Shown here: positions 6,097 through 7,211 of the stretch, piece after piece | Layout of the letters: each line of letters begins with the position of its first letter | Numbering within the stretch: the first letter of the stretch is position 1 | NCBI GenBank assembly: GCA_905235755.1 | Contig: CAJONA010000055.1 | Location: 1-7,211 of the forward strand | DNA: 7,211 bases | Source of the DNA: an uncultured Clostridia bacterium | GTDB lineage: Bacteria; Bacillota; Clostridia; Oscillospirales; CAG-272 | Reading direction: 5' to 3' | Notes under the pieces: generated by a model | The model's input: the letters and a program-made list of their open reading frames with translations, nothing else | Databases searched by the model: none | Told to the model about the DNA's origin: nothing | Position numbers and translations under genes: made by a program

Positions 6097-6795
6097 GTGA
6101 GAAAGAACATCACATCTGTTATTTTAGGCATAGTAGTGGCGGCGGTCGGCGTCGGCATTATCGGCAACGCCGTCGGACTATGGGACTTCAACGTGTTCTT
6201 TAAAGGTTGGTGGGCGCTGCTTCTTATGATCGTGTTCCTCATTGCGGTGATAAACGACGGTCCGCATTTCTTTAATGTGATAGGACTCGTCATTTTCGGA
6301 CTCCTTTTCGCGCAGAATTATATACCTTTCCTTAACGGTGTGAACATCTGGATACTCATCTGCGGATTGGCGGTCATCATTTTAGGGCTGAGGCTTATCA
6401 TCCGGGCGGTGAAGCCGGAGAGAAAAATTGCCTCGTCGCGGCAAGAAGGATCGTCGGAATACGGCGAAACGGTCGACGGCGACATCGGGAGCTGTACGTT
6501 CTCATCGGGAAAGACAAATTATGCCGGCAGGACGTTTTCGGGAGGCAAATTCTCGTGTGCGTTCGGCGATTACACCGTTGATCTCTGCGGCGCGACGATA
6601 ACAGAGGGCGCTGTGCTGAAGGTGGAGAACGCGTTCGGCTCTGTCAAGGTCATTTTAGACAGAGGCACGAAAGTCTCGCTGAAAAAAAGCGCTTGTTTCG
6701 GATCTGTCAAGTACGACGGGACGGAATCCGCCGCTGCAGATATATTTATCGAAGCGGACAGCGCGTTCGGCTCGGTGAAGATAATACAGAAATAA
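6097..6795 (+). CDS. LiaF-like four-helix membrane protein
   Basis: The 232-residue product starts at GTG. Hydrophobic segments at about 5-27, 37-54, 58-75 and 83-103 look like four membrane helices, matching the LiaI/LiaF-like N-terminal region. The basic stretch RAVKPERK (103-110) suggests that the C-terminal part is cytoplasmic. Residues 130-232 show a regular beta-type repeat with the motif AFG or CFG at F155, F180, F201 and F224 (AFGDYTVDL, AFGSVKVIL, CFGSVKYDG, AFGSVKIIQ), spaced 21-25 residues. This is the pattern of the LiaF C-terminal cell-wall-stress domain. In Bacillus, LiaF restrains the LiaS histidine kinase; no kinase or regulator lies in this window, so the partner is unknown. 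The gene follows topA by 5 bases with no promoter or terminator between them, so it is probably co-transcribed, and it ends at a strong terminator. The family call is likely; the signalling role is inferred. Confidence 0.85.
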   Translation: MRKNITSVILGIVVAAVGVGIIGNAVGLWDFNVFFKGWWALLLMIVFLIAVINDGPHFFNVIGLVIFGLLFAQNYIPFLNGVNIWILICGLAVIILGLRLIIRAVKPERKIASSRQEGSSEYGETVDGDIGSCTFSSGKTNYAGRTFSGGKFSCAFGDYTVDLCGATITEGAVLKVENAFGSVKVILDRGTKVSLKKSACFGSVKYDGTESAAADIFIEADSAFGSVKIIQK

Positions 6796-6799
6796 TACG

Positions 6800-6833
6800 A
6801 AAAAAGACCAATGGCGCGCCATTGGTCTTTTTT
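6800..6833 (+). terminator. Perfect palindromic terminator after the LiaF-like gene
   Basis: A 34-base perfect palindrome (6800-6816 / 6817-6833): A6, GACCAATGG, centre CGCG, CCATTGGTC, T6. In RNA the likely stem is about 9-10 bp of mixed sequence plus A-U pairs, with loop CGCG and a T-run at 6828-6833. The matching A-run on the left would let it act on both strands. It starts 5 bases after the stop codon. Confidence 0.93.
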
Positions 6834-6845
6834 GGAAATGTATTC

Positions 6846-6875
6846 TTGACAATTTGATTTTTGCTGCTGTATAAT
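6846..6875 (+). promoter_or_regulatory. Promoter of the lipoprotein gene
   Basis: TTGACA (6846-6851) and TATAAT (6870-6875) with an 18-base spacer, both boxes exact. Transcription should start near 6882, leaving a leader of about 80 nt in which I see no strong hairpin. The ribosome binding site AAGGAGA (6947-6953) lies 8 bases before the ATG. Confidence 0.9.
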
Positions 6876-6961
6876 AGTATCGTAGTGAAAAACACGGGTT
6901 TCCCTAGTCTAATTTTGTCCGGATAAGATAAAATCACATTTACATAAAGGAGAACGCCACA

Positions 6962-7211
6962 ATGAAAAAACTGCTCGCACTCATAATAGCCATTATCACC
7001 GTTTTGCTCTTTCTCGTCTCGTGCGGGAAAGAGCCGATTATTATAGAAACAAAAACAGAGCCGTATGCAAGTTCAAGAAATCATGCGTGTATCGAAATGA
7101 AATCGCGTGTGTTGATGGCGGACAGTTCAAGCGGGATAATGTATTATTATTCAAAAGTCGACGGTGAAAGTTATCCGTTCTGTTTCGATCCGCTTTGTCA
7201 GCACACCGCGC
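6962..7211 (+). CDS. Lipoprotein, 5' part only (runs off the window)
   Basis: The first 83 codons are open to the edge of the window. The protein starts MKK, has a hydrophobic stretch (about 4-18) and a lipobox LVSC with C21, so it should be exported and lipid-anchored to the outer face of the membrane. After a Thr/Glu-rich spacer comes IMYYYSKVDGE (59-69), then a cysteine/histidine motif C74-F-D-P-L-C79-Q-H81. From memory, unchecked, many Clostridia lipoproteins of unknown function open with a similar YYYD..TGE....C..P.C.H pattern, some leading into a beta-propeller-like domain. The strong ribosome binding site and own promoter make it a real gene and the first of its transcript. No substrate or function can be assigned from the visible third or less. 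Confidence 0.88.
   Translation, partial: MKKLLALIIAIITVLLFLVSCGKEPIIIETKTEPYASSRNHACIEMKSRVLMADSSSGIMYYYSKVDGESYPFCFDPLCQHTA

Overview
The window looks like chromosomal housekeeping DNA from a Gram-positive bacterium, most likely a gut-type member of the Clostridia. The basis is the gene order infC-rpmI-rplT / TrmH-family methyltransferase / dprA / topA, strong AGGAGG-type ribosome binding sites, sigma-A-type promoters matching TTGACA/TATAAT, a LiaF-like envelope protein and a Cys-anchored lipoprotein. I cannot name the genus from sequence alone. All genes I can support lie on the + strand.

Layout. Positions 1-282 hold no credible gene but are unusually dense in inverted repeats. A strong promoter (302-330, with an A/T tract upstream) starts the infC-rpmI-rplT operon (translation factor IF3, ribosomal proteins bL35 and bL20). 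Its leader of about 147 nt carries an intrinsic terminator ahead of infC, the arrangement expected for L20-mediated autoregulation in Firmicutes. infC appears to start with the rare codon ATC at 484, not at either upstream ATG. The operon ends at a 16-bp-arm terminator (1630-1672). Ten bases later a SpoU/TrmH-family RNA 2'-O-methyltransferase gene begins, closely followed by dprA, whose ribosome binding site overlaps the methyltransferase stop codon. A second perfect-consensus promoter starts 9 nt after dprA and drives topA (DNA topoisomerase I with four C-terminal zinc motifs). topA is followed at 5 nt by a gene for a four-helix membrane protein with a LiaF-type C-terminal beta-repeat domain, and a 34-bp perfect palindromic terminator closes this unit. 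A third promoter (6846-6875) drives a lipoprotein gene that runs off the right end.

How the genes fit together. The left half is translation machinery and rRNA modification. The middle is DNA processing: DprA loads RecA on incoming single strands and TopA relaxes negative supercoils. The right end turns to the cell envelope (LiaF-like protein, lipoprotein). I found no mobile element, CRISPR array, tRNA or rRNA, and no convincing new multi-gene system. The points most worth a second look are the AUC start and attenuator of infC, the palindrome cluster upstream of it, the topA/LiaF-like pairing, and the C-x4-C-x-H motif in the terminal lipoprotein.
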